36,037 nucleotides of DNA, from contig ONBX01000022.1 in NCBI GenBank assembly GCA_900316205.1, forward strand, positions 1 through 36,037, written 5' to 3'. Below the pieces are notes generated by a model that saw only the letters and a list, made by a program, of their open reading frames with translations, was not told the DNA's origin and made no database searches. Each line of letters starts with the position of its first letter. The first letter of the stretch is position 1. Made by a program: the position numbers and the translations under genes. This document shows, piece by piece, positions 15,467 through 23,887 of this stretch. Source of the stretch: an uncultured Eubacteriales bacterium (lineage in GTDB: Bacteria; Bacillota; Clostridia; Oscillospirales; Oscillospiraceae).

Positions 15467-16458
15467 ATTCTGGGCAGCTGGGCACCGGTGAGCTTTTGCA
15501 GCACCCGTCTGCCGCCAAGGGGCGTGCGGAGGGTGAGCTTGCCGGGCGTCGCCGCCGTGACAAAGCCGATCCGCGCCGCGTTTTCCCCCTCGGGAAGGCT
15601 GCGCAGGGCTCGGAGGGCCTCCTCTGCTTTTTCCGCCGGGACCACCGCCAGGAGCTTGCCCTCATTGGCGCAGTAGAGAGGGTCCAGACCCAGCAGCTCA
15701 CAGGCGGCCTGCACTGCGGGGCGCACGGGAACGGCCTTTTCCTCCAGCTCGATGCCAAGATCTCTGCCCTCCACGAACTCGTTGAGGGTGGTGGCCACGC
15801 CGCCCCGGGTGGGGTCCCGGAGGACTCTGGTCTCCGGCACGGCCTGCAGCAGCCGCTCCGCCAGGGCGTTCAGCGGCGCGCAGTCGGAACAGATCTCGCC
15901 CTGGGCCAGGCCGTTTCTTGCCAGCATCACGGCGGTGCCGTGGTCCCCCACGGTGCCGGACACCAGCACGGCGTCCCCCTCCCGGAGTTTCTCCGGGCCA
16001 AGCCCGGGATGCCGCAGCAGGCCGATGCCGGCGGTGTTGATATAGACGCCGTCGCCCCGGCCCTTTTCCACCACCTTGGTGTCGCCGGTGACGATCTGCA
16101 CGCCGGTTTTCTTTGCGGCCTCGGCCATGGAGGCGAGGATCTTCTCCAGATTCTTTCTGGGAAGTCCCTCCTCCAGGATCAAAGCGCAGCTCAGATACAA
16201 AGGCTTCCCGCCGCACATGGCAATATCGTTCACCGTGCCGCAGACGGCGAGCTTTCCGATATCGCCGCCGGGGAAAAACAGGGGGCTCACCACAAAGCTG
16301 TCCGTGGAGAAAACCAGCTGCTCTCCGCCGGGGAGCACAGCCCCGTCTCCCAGTGCCCGCAGGGCCGGATTATCGAAAGCATGCAAAATGCTCTCTTCGA
16401 TCAGCCGGGAGGTCTTCTTCCCCCCGCTGCCATAATCAAGGGTAATGATTTCATCCAT
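15460..16458 (-). CDS. hypE: Hydrogenase maturation protein HypE (carbamoyl dehydratase)
   Basis: 332 residues from the ATG at 16458; the upstream extension runs into a repeat element and is unlikely. HypE dehydrates the thiocarboxamide on its last cysteine to thiocyanate, the CN donor for the active-site iron. The C-terminus PRIC with Cys332 is intact, as is the ATP-binding GSGGKK near the start and DPTRGGVATTLNEF of the AIR-synthase-like fold. The start has no clear Shine-Dalgarno, perhaps because the repeat at 16469-16602 separated it from its old leader. Confidence 0.94.
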   Translation of the reverse strand: MDEIITLDYGSGGKKTSRLIEESILHAFDNPALRALGDGAVLPGGEQLVFSTDSFVVSPLFFPGGDIGKLAVCGTVNDIAMCGGKPLYLSCALILEEGLPRKNLEKILASMAEAAKKTGVQIVTGDTKVVEKGRGDGVYINTAGIGLLRHPGLGPEKLREGDAVLVSGTVGDHGTAVMLARNGLAQGEICSDCAPLNALAERLLQAVPETRVLRDPTRGGVATTLNEFVEGRDLGIELEEKAVPVRPAVQAACELLGLDPLYCANEGKLLAVVPAEKAEEALRALRSLPEGENAARIGFVTAATPGKLTLRTPLGGRRVLQKLTGAQLPRIC

Positions 16459-16468
16459 GTTATGCGCA

Positions 16469-16602
16469 AATGAATACTGAAGATTGAAGAATGAATACTG
16501 AAAAAACATGGTATCACGCCTGCGGCGTGATGAATCTCAATATGTCCGCACAGCGGACTCCATCGTTCTTCGTTTTTCAGTTTTCAGTCTTCCATATTCA
16601 TT
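16469..16602. repeat. MITE-like element inside the hyp operon
   Basis: 134 bp with imperfect terminal inverted repeats of about 40 bp: the left arm begins AATGAATACTGAAGATTGAA and the right arm is its near-complement ending TTCATATTCATT-like (16561-16602). The core has two perfect hairpins: ATCACGCC/GGCGTGAT (16513-16531) and GTCCGC/GCGGAC (16544-16558). No open frame. It lies between hypD and hypE, 11 bp from the hypE start. Confidence 0.7.
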
Positions 16603-16640
16603 ATCTCCTTCAAATCGTCTTTGCAACCTTCCGTCATACG

Positions 16641-16661
16641 CCTCCCCTTGCACAGGGGAGG
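16641..16661. repeat. Short palindrome next to the hypD stop codon
   Basis: CCTCCCCT (16641-16648) and AGGGGAGG (16654-16661) around a 5-base loop. Similar CTCCCCTTGC-AGGGGAG units occur near 24237, 29436, 29480 and 30724. It abuts the hypD stop at 16662-16664, and the last few hypD codons may derive from the repeat. Confidence 0.6.
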
Positions 16662-17726
16662 TCACAGGGAACTGTATTTATACGCCGCGGCGCAGGCGCC
16701 CTCGGAGGAGACCATGCAGGGTCCCACCGGGTCCTCCGGCGTGCAGGCTTTCCCGAAAAGGGGGCAGCCGCCCGGTCCCATGCGCCCGGTGATCACCTCG
16801 CCGCAGCGGCAGGCCGTGGGCTTTGGCGCGGGAAGCTCCGTCAGGCCGAAGCGCCGCTGGGCGTCCAGGTCCCGCAGCTCTTCCCGGAGGCCGAGGCCGC
16901 TCTTTTCGATGCTGCCAAGGCCACGCCACAGGTCGGTCCGGGGTTCAAAGGCCCGCTCCAGCATCCGCTGGGCAAGCAGGTTCCCGTTTTCGGCCACGGC
17001 ACGCTTATACTCGTTCTGCACCCGGGGCTTTCCCTCCCGGATCTGCTTTATGAGGCCGTAGACCGAGAGCAGGATGTCCTCCGGCTCGAAGCCGGAGATG
17101 ACGGCAGGCATGCCGTATTCCTCGGGCAAAAAGCGAAAGCCCTTTTCCCCGATGATGGTGGCCACATGGCCAGGGCAGAGAAAGCCCTGCACCGAGAAGC
17201 CGTCCATGGCCATCAGGGCCCGCAGCGCCGGCTCCACCAGCTTCAGCATGGACCAGACGGAAAAGTTTTTGACGCCCTGCTCCTTTGCCGAGAGGGCCGC
17301 TGCGGCGGTGCCGGGAGCGGTGGTTTCAAAGCCCACGCCCAGGAAGACCACTTCCTTTTCCGGATGGGCCTTGGCGATCTCGATGGCGTCCATGGGGGAA
17401 TAGACGATCTCCACCAGGGCGCCCAGGGCACGGCGGCGCAGGAGACTGTCCCCCGGTTCGCTTCCGGGGACCCGCAGCATGTCGCCGTAGCTTGTGAGGA
17501 TCACCCCCGGCTCCATGGCAAGCTCCAGGATCTGGTCGATGACCTCCGCCGGGGTGACGCAGACCGGGCAGCCCGGTCCGCTTAAAAGCTCCACCCCCTC
17601 GGGCAGCAGAGTCTTGATCCCAGCTTTGGCAATGGCCATGGTGTGGGTGCCGCAGACTTCCATCAGCTTCACCGGCTGAGGCTCCAGTTCCCGGATGGCC
17701 TCCAGGATCTCTTCAGCGGAGCGCAT
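16662..17726 (-). CDS. hypD: Hydrogenase maturation protein HypD
   Basis: 354 residues from the ATG at 17726, which has GGAGG upstream and overlaps hypC by 14 bp. HypD carries a [4Fe-4S] cluster and forms the scaffold with HypC on which Fe(CN)2CO is built. The motifs CGTHTM (25-30) and GPGCPVC (50-56) are intact, as are GFETTAPGTAAA and the C-terminal cysteines (near GPCMVSSEGACAAAYKY). The end of the gene abuts a repeat palindrome. Confidence 0.95.
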   Translation of the reverse strand: MRSAEEILEAIRELEPQPVKLMEVCGTHTMAIAKAGIKTLLPEGVELLSGPGCPVCVTPAEVIDQILELAMEPGVILTSYGDMLRVPGSEPGDSLLRRRALGALVEIVYSPMDAIEIAKAHPEKEVVFLGVGFETTAPGTAAAALSAKEQGVKNFSVWSMLKLVEPALRALMAMDGFSVQGFLCPGHVATIIGEKGFRFLPEEYGMPAVISGFEPEDILLSVYGLIKQIREGKPRVQNEYKRAVAENGNLLAQRMLERAFEPRTDLWRGLGSIEKSGLGLREELRDLDAQRRFGLTELPAPKPTACRCGEVITGRMGPGGCPLFGKACTPEDPVGPCMVSSEGACAAAYKYSSL

Positions 17727-17934
17727 CGTCCAGCTCCTCCCAGGTCTCCAGATCCTCCAGCGCCTGTTCCTCGGGCAGCCGCTCGATGGCAAAGCCCGCG
17801 TGGACGATGACATAGTCGCCGATCTTCGGCTGGGGGATAAAGTCCACCCGCAGCTTGCGCTGCAGGCCCATGGCCTCCCCCACGGCGTCATTTCCCTGGA
17901 TCTCGATCAATTTCAGCGGTACCGCCAGGCACAT
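17713..17934 (-). CDS. hypC: Hydrogenase maturation chaperone HypC
   Basis: 73 residues from the ATG at 17934, preceded by GGAAGG. Starts MCLAVPLKLIEI: Cys2 is the essential residue that binds the iron unit and the large subunit. The short OB-like domain continues with a typical GDYVIVHAGFAIERL. First gene of the hypC-hypD-hypE set. Confidence 0.95.
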   Translation of the reverse strand: MCLAVPLKLIEIQGNDAVGEAMGLQRKLRVDFIPQPKIGDYVIVHAGFAIERLPEEQALEDLETWEELDDALR

Positions 17935-17994
17935 TCCGAATCCTTCCCTGCGTCCAGACAAAAGTGGGCGCAATGTTAACAGTTTAACAGTATC

Positions 17995-18023
17995 AATTTA
18001 CCACACCATACTATGGAAAGCAA
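17995..18023 (-). promoter_or_regulatory. Promoter of hypCDE
   Basis: On the minus strand, -35 TTGCTT (18018-18023) and -10 TAAATT (17995-18000) with a 17-bp spacer. It lies about 60 bp upstream of the hypC start. The leader between has a direct repeat of ACTGTTAA (17977-17992), a possible regulator site. Confidence 0.5.
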
Positions 18024-18083
18024 GCGTTTTTCCCTACTTTATTCCTCCCTCGACGGGACGGAATCCTCCTGGCATTTCAAATT

Positions 18084-18102
18084 TGACAGTCTTTTTCTGT
18101 CA
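18084..18102. promoter_or_regulatory. Operator-like inverted repeat between hypF and hypC
   Basis: TGACAG (18084-18089), 7 bases, CTGTCA (18097-18102). It sits 60 bp upstream of the hypC -35 box, in the 336-bp space after hypF. Apart from this site, the promoter at 17995-18023 and the hypF terminator, nothing else is visible in the gap. Confidence 0.3.
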
Positions 18103-18195
18103 CGCAAAAAGCACAATTATACTCATAGCAAGGGAAAAATCCGGAAATAACGAACAAATGACGTTTCTTCCGCCGCGCGGTCAAAGTTTGGGATA

Positions 18196-18238
18196 AAAAG
18201 GGATTGTGAAAAAAACTGCGTTTTTCACAACCCCTTTT
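18196..18238 (-). terminator. Terminator of hypF
   Basis: An 18-bp stem with one mismatch (18196-18213 and 18221-18238), with A-run and T-run sides. It lies 32 bp after the hypF stop on the minus strand, so hypF appears to form its own transcript, separate from hypCDE. Confidence 0.85.
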
Positions 18239-18270
18239 CCATTTCCGCGCACCAAACCGGAACGCGCTTC

Positions 18271-20499
18271 TCAATTCTCAAAATGATACTCCCCGATCAT
18301 CAGCTGGCCCAGGCTCAGTCCCTCATCGTTGCAGGACACTCTGTGGTGGGTCCAGGGCCGGAGACCCGCCTGCTCCAGCGCTATCGGCAGCCGGTCCAGA
18401 ATATACTGATTCTGGAAGCTGCCGCCGGAGAGCACCACGTCCCGGAGCCCGGTCTCCCGGGCAGCGGCCAGGGCCGTCTCCACGGCCATCTGCACCAGGG
18501 TATTCAGGAAGCGGGCGGCGATACGGCCGGTGGGCAGCCCCGCGTCCCGATCGCGCACCATGGCGCGGACCATCTCCCGCCAGTCAAAGAGCAGCGGGCT
18601 TCCGGAGAGCGCGACAGGATAGCTGCCCTCGTCCGCCTCTGCCGCCGCCTCCAGCAGCACGGCGCCCTGGCCCTCATAGCTCACCGTCTCCCGGATGCCC
18701 AGGATGGCGGCGGCCCCGTCAAAGAGCCGACCCATGCCGGAGGACAGGGGGCAGTTGAGCCCCTTTTGCAGCATGGTCTCAAAAAACGAAGCGTTTGGGA
18801 TGCCGCGGGTGTCGCAGCCTGCGTCATGCAGCAGGGCAAAGCCCACCCGGGAGATCTCCTTCACCGCCCGGTCCCCGCCGATGAGGGGGATGGGCCGGAG
18901 GCTCCCAAAGCGCCGAAAGCTTCGGTAATCTCCGATGAGGCACTCCCCGCCCCAGGCGCCGCCGTCCTCCCCGTAGCCCACGCCGTCCCAGATGAGGCCG
19001 ATGCACGGCCCGGTGAGACCGTTATCCGCCATACAGGAGGCCATGTGGGCATGGTGATGCTGCACAGGCAGCACCGGGATTCCCTCCTCCTCGCCCCGCT
19101 TTTGCGCATAGGCGGTGGAGAGATAGTCCGGGTGCTTGTCACAGACCAGAAGTCTGGGTTTCGTATCGAAGAGACGCTCAAAATGGGCGATCTGCTGCTC
19201 GTAATGCTCCAGGGTCTCGGCGTTTTTCAGATCGCCGATGTGCTGGCTGGGGAAGAGGTATTCTCCCCGGGAGAGGCAAAAGCTGGCCTTCTGCTCCGCC
19301 CCGCAGGCCAGAATCCCGCCCCGGCTGCCGGAAACGCGCACCGGGAAGGGCACATAGCCCCTGCTCCGGCGGACGAAGTATTCCTTCCCCTCCCGCTCCC
19401 AGCAGAGGGAGTCGTCGCAGCGGGTCTGGATGTCCCGGTCGTGGAGGAGGAAGCCGTCGGCTATGCCTTGCAGGCGCTCCAGGGCCTCCGCGTTCCGGTA
19501 CACGATGGGCGTGTCGGAAAGGTTGGCGGAGGTCATCACCAGAGCGTCCAGGTCCTCCCCGAAAAGCAGCACGTGCAGCGGCGTATAGGGCAGCATCACA
19601 CCCAGCCAGCCGTTTTCCGTGAGGGGCGAGGGGCCCCTGTCCCGCCGCCTCAGCAGCACGATGGGCTTGTGGAAGCTCTCCAGCAGCTCCCGCTCCTTTT
19701 CGGAGACGAAGCAGAGCTGTTCCGCCGCCTGTACGTCCCGGCACATGAGGGCAAAGGGCTTTTCGTCCCGTTCCTTCCGCCGCCGCAGCTCCCGCACCAG
19801 GTCTTCCCGGTCCGCCAGGCAGGCCAGATGCACGCCGCCCAGGCCCTTGACGGCCAGGATCTTTCCCGACTTGAGCCAGGCCCGGGCCGTCTCGATGGGA
19901 TCTCCCGGCACCTCCCGCCCCTCCCCGTCCAGAAAGCTGACCTTGGGTCCGCAGACCGGGCAGGCGTCGGGCTGGGCGTGGTAGCGCCGGTTTTCGATGT
20001 CGTGATATTCCCTCTCGCAGTCCGGGCACATGGGAAAGCGCCCCATGGAGGTCAGGGCCCGGTCATAGGGCAAATCTTTGATGATGGTGAATCTGGGCCC
20101 GCAGTTGGTGCAGTTGATGAAGGGATAGCGGTAGCGCCGGTCCTTCGGATCCAGCAGTTCCCTTCTGCAGTCCTCGCAGATCCCGATGTCCGGAGAGACC
20201 AGGGTGTTGCGCTTTTCCTCGGCGTGGCTTTGCAGGATCTGAAAGTCCTTCCGGCCCCGGGGAGGCAGCCCCCATTCTGTCTCGATCTGCTCGATGAGGG
20301 CCAGTTTGGGTGCCCGCTTCGGCAGAGCCTGCACAAAGGCCTCCAGGGCGCGCCGTTCCCCCTCCAGCTCCAGCTCCACCCCGGAAGAGGTGTTGCGGAT
20401 GGAGCCGGCCAGGTCGTGCTCCCGCACTAGCCGGTGCACAAAGGGCCGGAAGCCCACACCCTGGACAATCCCGTGTATTCTGATGTGGACAGCCTCCAA
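18271..20499 (-). CDS. hypF: Carbamoyltransferase HypF
   Basis: 742 residues from the TTG at 20499, which has GGAGG at 8-bp spacing; a GTG three codons earlier overlaps that site. HypF makes the carbamoyl group for the CN ligands from carbamoyl phosphate. Domains in order: acylphosphatase (GIVQGVGFRPF, about 11-21), two zinc fingers (Cys108/111/130/133 and Cys158/161/180/183), a YrdC-like domain (about 200-380) and a Kae1-like domain with the metal-site motif VQHHHAHMASCM. Full length and intact. Only maturation gene with its own promoter and terminator. Confidence 0.95.
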   Translation of the reverse strand: MEAVHIRIHGIVQGVGFRPFVHRLVREHDLAGSIRNTSSGVELELEGERRALEAFVQALPKRAPKLALIEQIETEWGLPPRGRKDFQILQSHAEEKRNTLVSPDIGICEDCRRELLDPKDRRYRYPFINCTNCGPRFTIIKDLPYDRALTSMGRFPMCPDCEREYHDIENRRYHAQPDACPVCGPKVSFLDGEGREVPGDPIETARAWLKSGKILAVKGLGGVHLACLADREDLVRELRRRKERDEKPFALMCRDVQAAEQLCFVSEKERELLESFHKPIVLLRRRDRGPSPLTENGWLGVMLPYTPLHVLLFGEDLDALVMTSANLSDTPIVYRNAEALERLQGIADGFLLHDRDIQTRCDDSLCWEREGKEYFVRRSRGYVPFPVRVSGSRGGILACGAEQKASFCLSRGEYLFPSQHIGDLKNAETLEHYEQQIAHFERLFDTKPRLLVCDKHPDYLSTAYAQKRGEEEGIPVLPVQHHHAHMASCMADNGLTGPCIGLIWDGVGYGEDGGAWGGECLIGDYRSFRRFGSLRPIPLIGGDRAVKEISRVGFALLHDAGCDTRGIPNASFFETMLQKGLNCPLSSGMGRLFDGAAAILGIRETVSYEGQGAVLLEAAAEADEGSYPVALSGSPLLFDWREMVRAMVRDRDAGLPTGRIAARFLNTLVQMAVETALAAARETGLRDVVLSGGSFQNQYILDRLPIALEQAGLRPWTHHRVSCNDEGLSLGQLMIGEYHFEN

Positions 20500-20564
20500 G
20501 ACGCGCACCTCCGTTCTTTTCTGCCAAGGGCAGGCAAGAAGCCTGTCCCGATGCTGTTTCTGTT

Positions 20565-20593
20565 ATTATAGCACCGTACACCCGATCCGGCAA
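20565..20593 (-). promoter_or_regulatory. Promoter of hypF
   Basis: On the minus strand, -35 TTGCCG (20588-20593) and a perfect -10 TATAAT (20565-20570) with a 17-bp spacer. The leader has a small hairpin (GGGCAGGC/GCCTGTCC, about 20528-20549) before the ribosome-binding site. Confidence 0.7.
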
Positions 20594-20653
20594 ACAGAAA
20601 TACGCCCCGGAAGAAAGCCGCTCATCCGACAAGAGCTTTTCTCCCGAGGCGTG

Positions 20654-20815
20654 GGTAAACGATGATTCCATGCGGCAAGAGCGGATACTGAGCAAATCTT
20701 CGTCAGATCAAGGCACAAAAACGCAGGAATACTCTGTGTATTTCAAGTTTTTGTAACGCAGAGCTGGCGAATGATTTGCCAGTAGATGCCGAAGGCGCAT
20801 GAAGCAGCGTTTACC
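20654..20815. repeat. 162-bp near-perfect palindrome, MITE-like
   Basis: Ends are the exact inverted pair GGTAAACG (20654-20661) and CGTTTACC (20808-20815). The arms continue to match for about 57 bp (CATGCG..., GCAAATC..., CAG-TC), and the centre again pairs (ACAAAAAC near 20715 with GTTTTTGT near 20747, AATAC with GTATT). The whole unit can fold into one long hairpin. It has no open frame and lies just after the stop of the FUSC gene, where it may act as a transcription end. Confidence 0.75.
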
Positions 20816-20820
20816 TTATT

Positions 20821-22161
20821 TTATTTGCTTGCTTTTTGCTCCTTTTTCCAGGGCAGGCACAGGGGCTCATAGAGGTCCCCCAGCCGGTGCAGCAGGTGCA
20901 TGGCGTCGTGCTCGTTCTCATAGGGCCGGTCCAGGAAGACCTCCACCGGACGCAGGGCGGGATCCTCCTTCCGCAGCAGCTCCATCACCTTGCTTTCCGC
21001 CTGCTTGATACTTGCCTTGGCGGAGTAAATATAGAGGGCGCTGATGCTCTTGGTGCCCGCCTCCTGGCGGATGACGCCCCGCAGGTGGCGGCTGTGCAGG
21101 AAGCTCTGCAGCTGTTCCAGCCAGCGGGCGGTCTCTTTGTCGGTGCCGATGATCTTCAGATACACGATCTCCTCCGCCGGGAAATCTCCCTCGTCCAGGT
21201 AGTCCCGATAGGGGGAGCGCTTCATCCGGTTGAAGATCACCCGTTCCTCCTCCCGCATGTCTCCGCTGTGGAAAATGCAGGTCCGGTGGCTGTGGACCGT
21301 ATAGATAAAGTAGCTCAGGCCCATATGTTCCAGATATTCCCGCAGGCGCAGGGAATCCTGGGGCCGGATGTTCTCGGTATAGAGATAGGTCTGCTCGTTG
21401 AGATCATAGATCGCCGCGCCGCCCATCACGATCAGCGGTACGCTGAACACGGTCTGACTCATCTGAAGGGTGAAGAAGGCCGGGGCATGCTCGCTCATGA
21501 GGCAGATCCGGGCTCCGTCCTTGCAGAGGTAATTGAGCCGATAGAGGGCGGCGGAGGGGATCTGGGAGAAGCGGTCCGGCGCCAGATCCCGGGTGCGCAC
21601 GAAGAACACGTCGTTCCGATTCTTGCTTCTCGGCAGACGGAACACATTTACCCCGATGGCAATGCCCGTCCCCAGCATCACGCCAAAGATCCGGTCACCG
21701 GCCTGGCGCAGGGGCTCTTCGATCTCCGGAAAGGCGATGACGATGCAGAGGAACACGATGGCGGCCAGGCCCGAGGCGTCCGCCCGGCGCAGCAGCACCG
21801 AGGAGTAGAGAGAGGCCAGCACGCCCAGGCCCATCAGGGTATACACCAGGAACAGATGGTTTTCCAGCCCCGGCGCGGCCAGCAGCACCAGCAGCAGAAG
21901 AAGGCCCCAGAAAGAGCCGATGAGGGTGCCGGTCATGCGGCTCAGGGCGAAATCCCGGGTGTCATGCAGATAGGGCTGCATGCAGATGATGGCGGTGATG
22001 CCGGCCTCGGTGTTCATTTTGATGCCCCGGTAGCCCCGCAGCCAGTAGTAGAGCAGGCACAGGAACACCGCCACCGAGGTTTTCACGATGCGCTGTCCCA
22101 GGGGCGGCAGCAGTCGGTTCAGCCTCTTGCGGCCGGTCTCTTCGATTTTTTCTCTTGTCAT
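20821..22161 (-). CDS. FUSC/aromatic acid exporter-like membrane protein with degenerate Cof-type HAD domain
   Basis: 446 residues from the ATG at 22161, with CGGAGG at 9-bp spacing. Residues 20-175 hold about six membrane helices with the FUSC/ArAE pattern (MNTEAGITAIICMQPYL; TGTLIGSFWG). Residues 183-440 look like a whole Cof-type HAD phosphatase: a first strand NDVFFVRTRD where DxDGT should be, then ICLMSEHAP for the Thr/Ser-Gly-Arg motif, VMGGAAIYDLNEQ for the usual NGA, a cap region, KASIKQA for the Lys motif and DRPYENEHDAMHLL for GD..ND..M. The nucleophile Asp and other catalytic residues are lost, so it is likely a sensing or binding domain. I know of no described fusion of this kind. 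Substrate unknown. Confidence 0.75.
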   Translation of the reverse strand: MTREKIEETGRKRLNRLLPPLGQRIVKTSVAVFLCLLYYWLRGYRGIKMNTEAGITAIICMQPYLHDTRDFALSRMTGTLIGSFWGLLLLLVLLAAPGLENHLFLVYTLMGLGVLASLYSSVLLRRADASGLAAIVFLCIVIAFPEIEEPLRQAGDRIFGVMLGTGIAIGVNVFRLPRSKNRNDVFFVRTRDLAPDRFSQIPSAALYRLNYLCKDGARICLMSEHAPAFFTLQMSQTVFSVPLIVMGGAAIYDLNEQTYLYTENIRPQDSLRLREYLEHMGLSYFIYTVHSHRTCIFHSGDMREEERVIFNRMKRSPYRDYLDEGDFPAEEIVYLKIIGTDKETARWLEQLQSFLHSRHLRGVIRQEAGTKSISALYIYSAKASIKQAESKVMELLRKEDPALRPVEVFLDRPYENEHDAMHLLHRLGDLYEPLCLPWKKEQKASK

Positions 22162-22258
22162 GCCGGTCATCCTCCGGGTCCATGGTTTTTGCACATGATA
22201 GCACAAGATTCCATAAGGGTCAAAGCTTTTTTGCGCCGATTTTTGTTGTTTCTCCTAA

Positions 22259-22287
22259 TTGATTTTTGACCCCGATTTTTCTACAAT
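22259..22287 (+). promoter_or_regulatory. Promoter of the purine permease gene
   Basis: -35 TTGATT (22259-22264) and -10 TACAAT (22282-22287) with a 17-bp spacer, 80 bp before the start codon. The leader has a hairpin CCCGGAG/CTCCGGG (about 22303-22328). I looked for a purine riboswitch and did not find its core. Confidence 0.65.
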
Positions 22288-22368
22288 GATAACGTGTTTC
22301 TTCCCGGAGCCCTTTCCTGTGCTCCGGGCAAAACAAGTGAGAGAAAGAGAATTTCTGAGGAGGAAAAA

Positions 22369-23805
22369 ATGGAGAAGATCTTTCAGCTGAAAAAGAACGG
22401 CACCACCGTTCGCACGGAGATCATCGCAGGCCTGACCACCTTCATGACCATGGCCTACATCATCGCCCTGAACCCCAACCTGCTCACCAACTTCGCCGTG
22501 GGCAGCCCCCTGTGGAACGGCGTGTTCCTCGCCACCTGCATCGCTTCCGCCATCGGCACCATCTGCATGGCCTTCCTGGCCAACAAGCCCTTCTGCATGG
22601 CTCCCGGCATGGGCCTGAACAGCTTCTTCGCCGTGGTCGTTGCCAACATCGTCTCCCTGGCCGCCCTGCGCGGTGCCGAGATGAGCTACACCGAGGCCTT
22701 CCAGACCGCTCTGGTCATCATCTTCATCGAAGGCATCGTGTTCATCGTCCTGTCCATCTTCAACGTCCGCGAGAAGATCGTGGAGGCCATTCCCCTCGGC
22801 GTTCGCCTGGGCATCGGCCCCGCCATCGGCCTGATGCTGATGAACATCGGTCTTGGCTCCAACGTCCCCCTCTACGGTGAGAACGGCGGCCCCTTCTTCG
22901 CCATGCGTGACTTCTTCGGCGCCCTGACCGCCTCCTACGCCAAGGAGACCATGGGTTCCGTGTACCCCCAGATGATCCTGGCCGTTGTCACCATGTTCTT
23001 CGGCCTGTTCGTCATTGTGGCCCTGAACCACAAGAAGGTCAAGGGCTCCGTGCTCTACGGCATGCTGGCCGCTTCCGTGCTGCACTGGGCCGGCCAGGCG
23101 ATCTTCCTGCACTCCAATCCCTTTGAGAGCCTGAAGACCGCTTCCTTCGTGCCTCCCTTCGCCGACATGGCCGAGACCACCCTTTTCAAGCTGAACTTCG
23201 CCGGCGTTGCCAACATCGGCTGGTTCACCGTCATCACCCTGGTCATCACCTTCTGCATCATCGACATGTTCGATACCATCGGCACCCTGGTGGGCACCGC
23301 CTCCCGTGCCAAGATGCTGGACAAGGACGGCAACATGCCCCAGATGAAGGAAGCCCTCCTGTCCGACGCTATCGGCACCGTGGCCGGCTCCCTCACCGGT
23401 ACCTCCACCGTCACCACCTTCGTGGAATCCGCCTCCGGCGTGGAAGCCGGCGGCCGCACCGGCCTGACTGCCCTGACTGCCGGCATCCTGTTCCTGCTGT
23501 GCATGTTCATCGCCCCCATCGCTGCCATCATCCCCGCCGCCGCCACCTCTTCCGCTCTGATCTACGTTGGCATCCTGATGCTCGCGAACCTCAAGCAGAT
23601 CGACTTTGAGGACATCACCCAGATGCTGCCCGTTGCCGTCATGCTCATCGGCATGCCCATCTCCGGCTCCATCGGCCACGGCATCGGCCTGGCCCTGATC
23701 TGCTACACCGTCATCAAGCTCGTCACCGGCAAGGCCAAGGACGTTTCCGTCCTGACCTACGTGCTGAGCCTGATCTTCCTGGTGAAGTTCTTCCTGGCCG
23801 TCTGA
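22369..23805 (+). CDS. NCS2 family nucleobase permease, AzgA/PbuG type
   Basis: 478 residues from the ATG at 22369, with GAGGAGG upstream. Predicted to take up hypoxanthine, guanine or adenine by proton symport. About 12-14 membrane helices. Family motifs: TTFMTMAYIIALNPNLL near the start, ACGMGLN-like APGMGLNSFFA, MFDTIGTLVGTASRA, and GTSTVTTFVESASGVEAGGR. Codon use is strongly biased to C-ending codons, more than in the neighbours, suggesting high expression. Single gene between a clear promoter and a strong terminator. Confidence 0.92.
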   Translation: MEKIFQLKKNGTTVRTEIIAGLTTFMTMAYIIALNPNLLTNFAVGSPLWNGVFLATCIASAIGTICMAFLANKPFCMAPGMGLNSFFAVVVANIVSLAALRGAEMSYTEAFQTALVIIFIEGIVFIVLSIFNVREKIVEAIPLGVRLGIGPAIGLMLMNIGLGSNVPLYGENGGPFFAMRDFFGALTASYAKETMGSVYPQMILAVVTMFFGLFVIVALNHKKVKGSVLYGMLAASVLHWAGQAIFLHSNPFESLKTASFVPPFADMAETTLFKLNFAGVANIGWFTVITLVITFCIIDMFDTIGTLVGTASRAKMLDKDGNMPQMKEALLSDAIGTVAGSLTGTSTVTTFVESASGVEAGGRTGLTALTAGILFLLCMFIAPIAAIIPAAATSSALIYVGILMLANLKQIDFEDITQMLPVAVMLIGMPISGSIGHGIGLALICYTVIKLVTGKAKDVSVLTYVLSLIFLVKFFLAV

Positions 23806-23824
23806 TCGAAACAAACAGCATAAA

Positions 23825-23854
23825 AAAGAAGCTGCTCCGGCAGCTTCTTTTTTT
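23825..23854 (+). terminator. Terminator of the purine permease gene
   Basis: Perfect 11-bp stem AAAGAAGCTGC (23825-23835) / GCAGCTTCTTT (23840-23850), 4-base loop, then TTTT. Textbook Rho-independent terminator 20 bp after the stop. Confidence 0.93.
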
Positions 23855-23887
23855 GCTGTGGGTGTCCTGCGCTGGCTTTCCGTTCTC

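Noticed and set aside
22288-22368. Purine riboswitch before the purine permease
   Set aside because: Only a simple CCCGGAG/CTCCGGG hairpin is present; I see no conserved purine-aptamer core.
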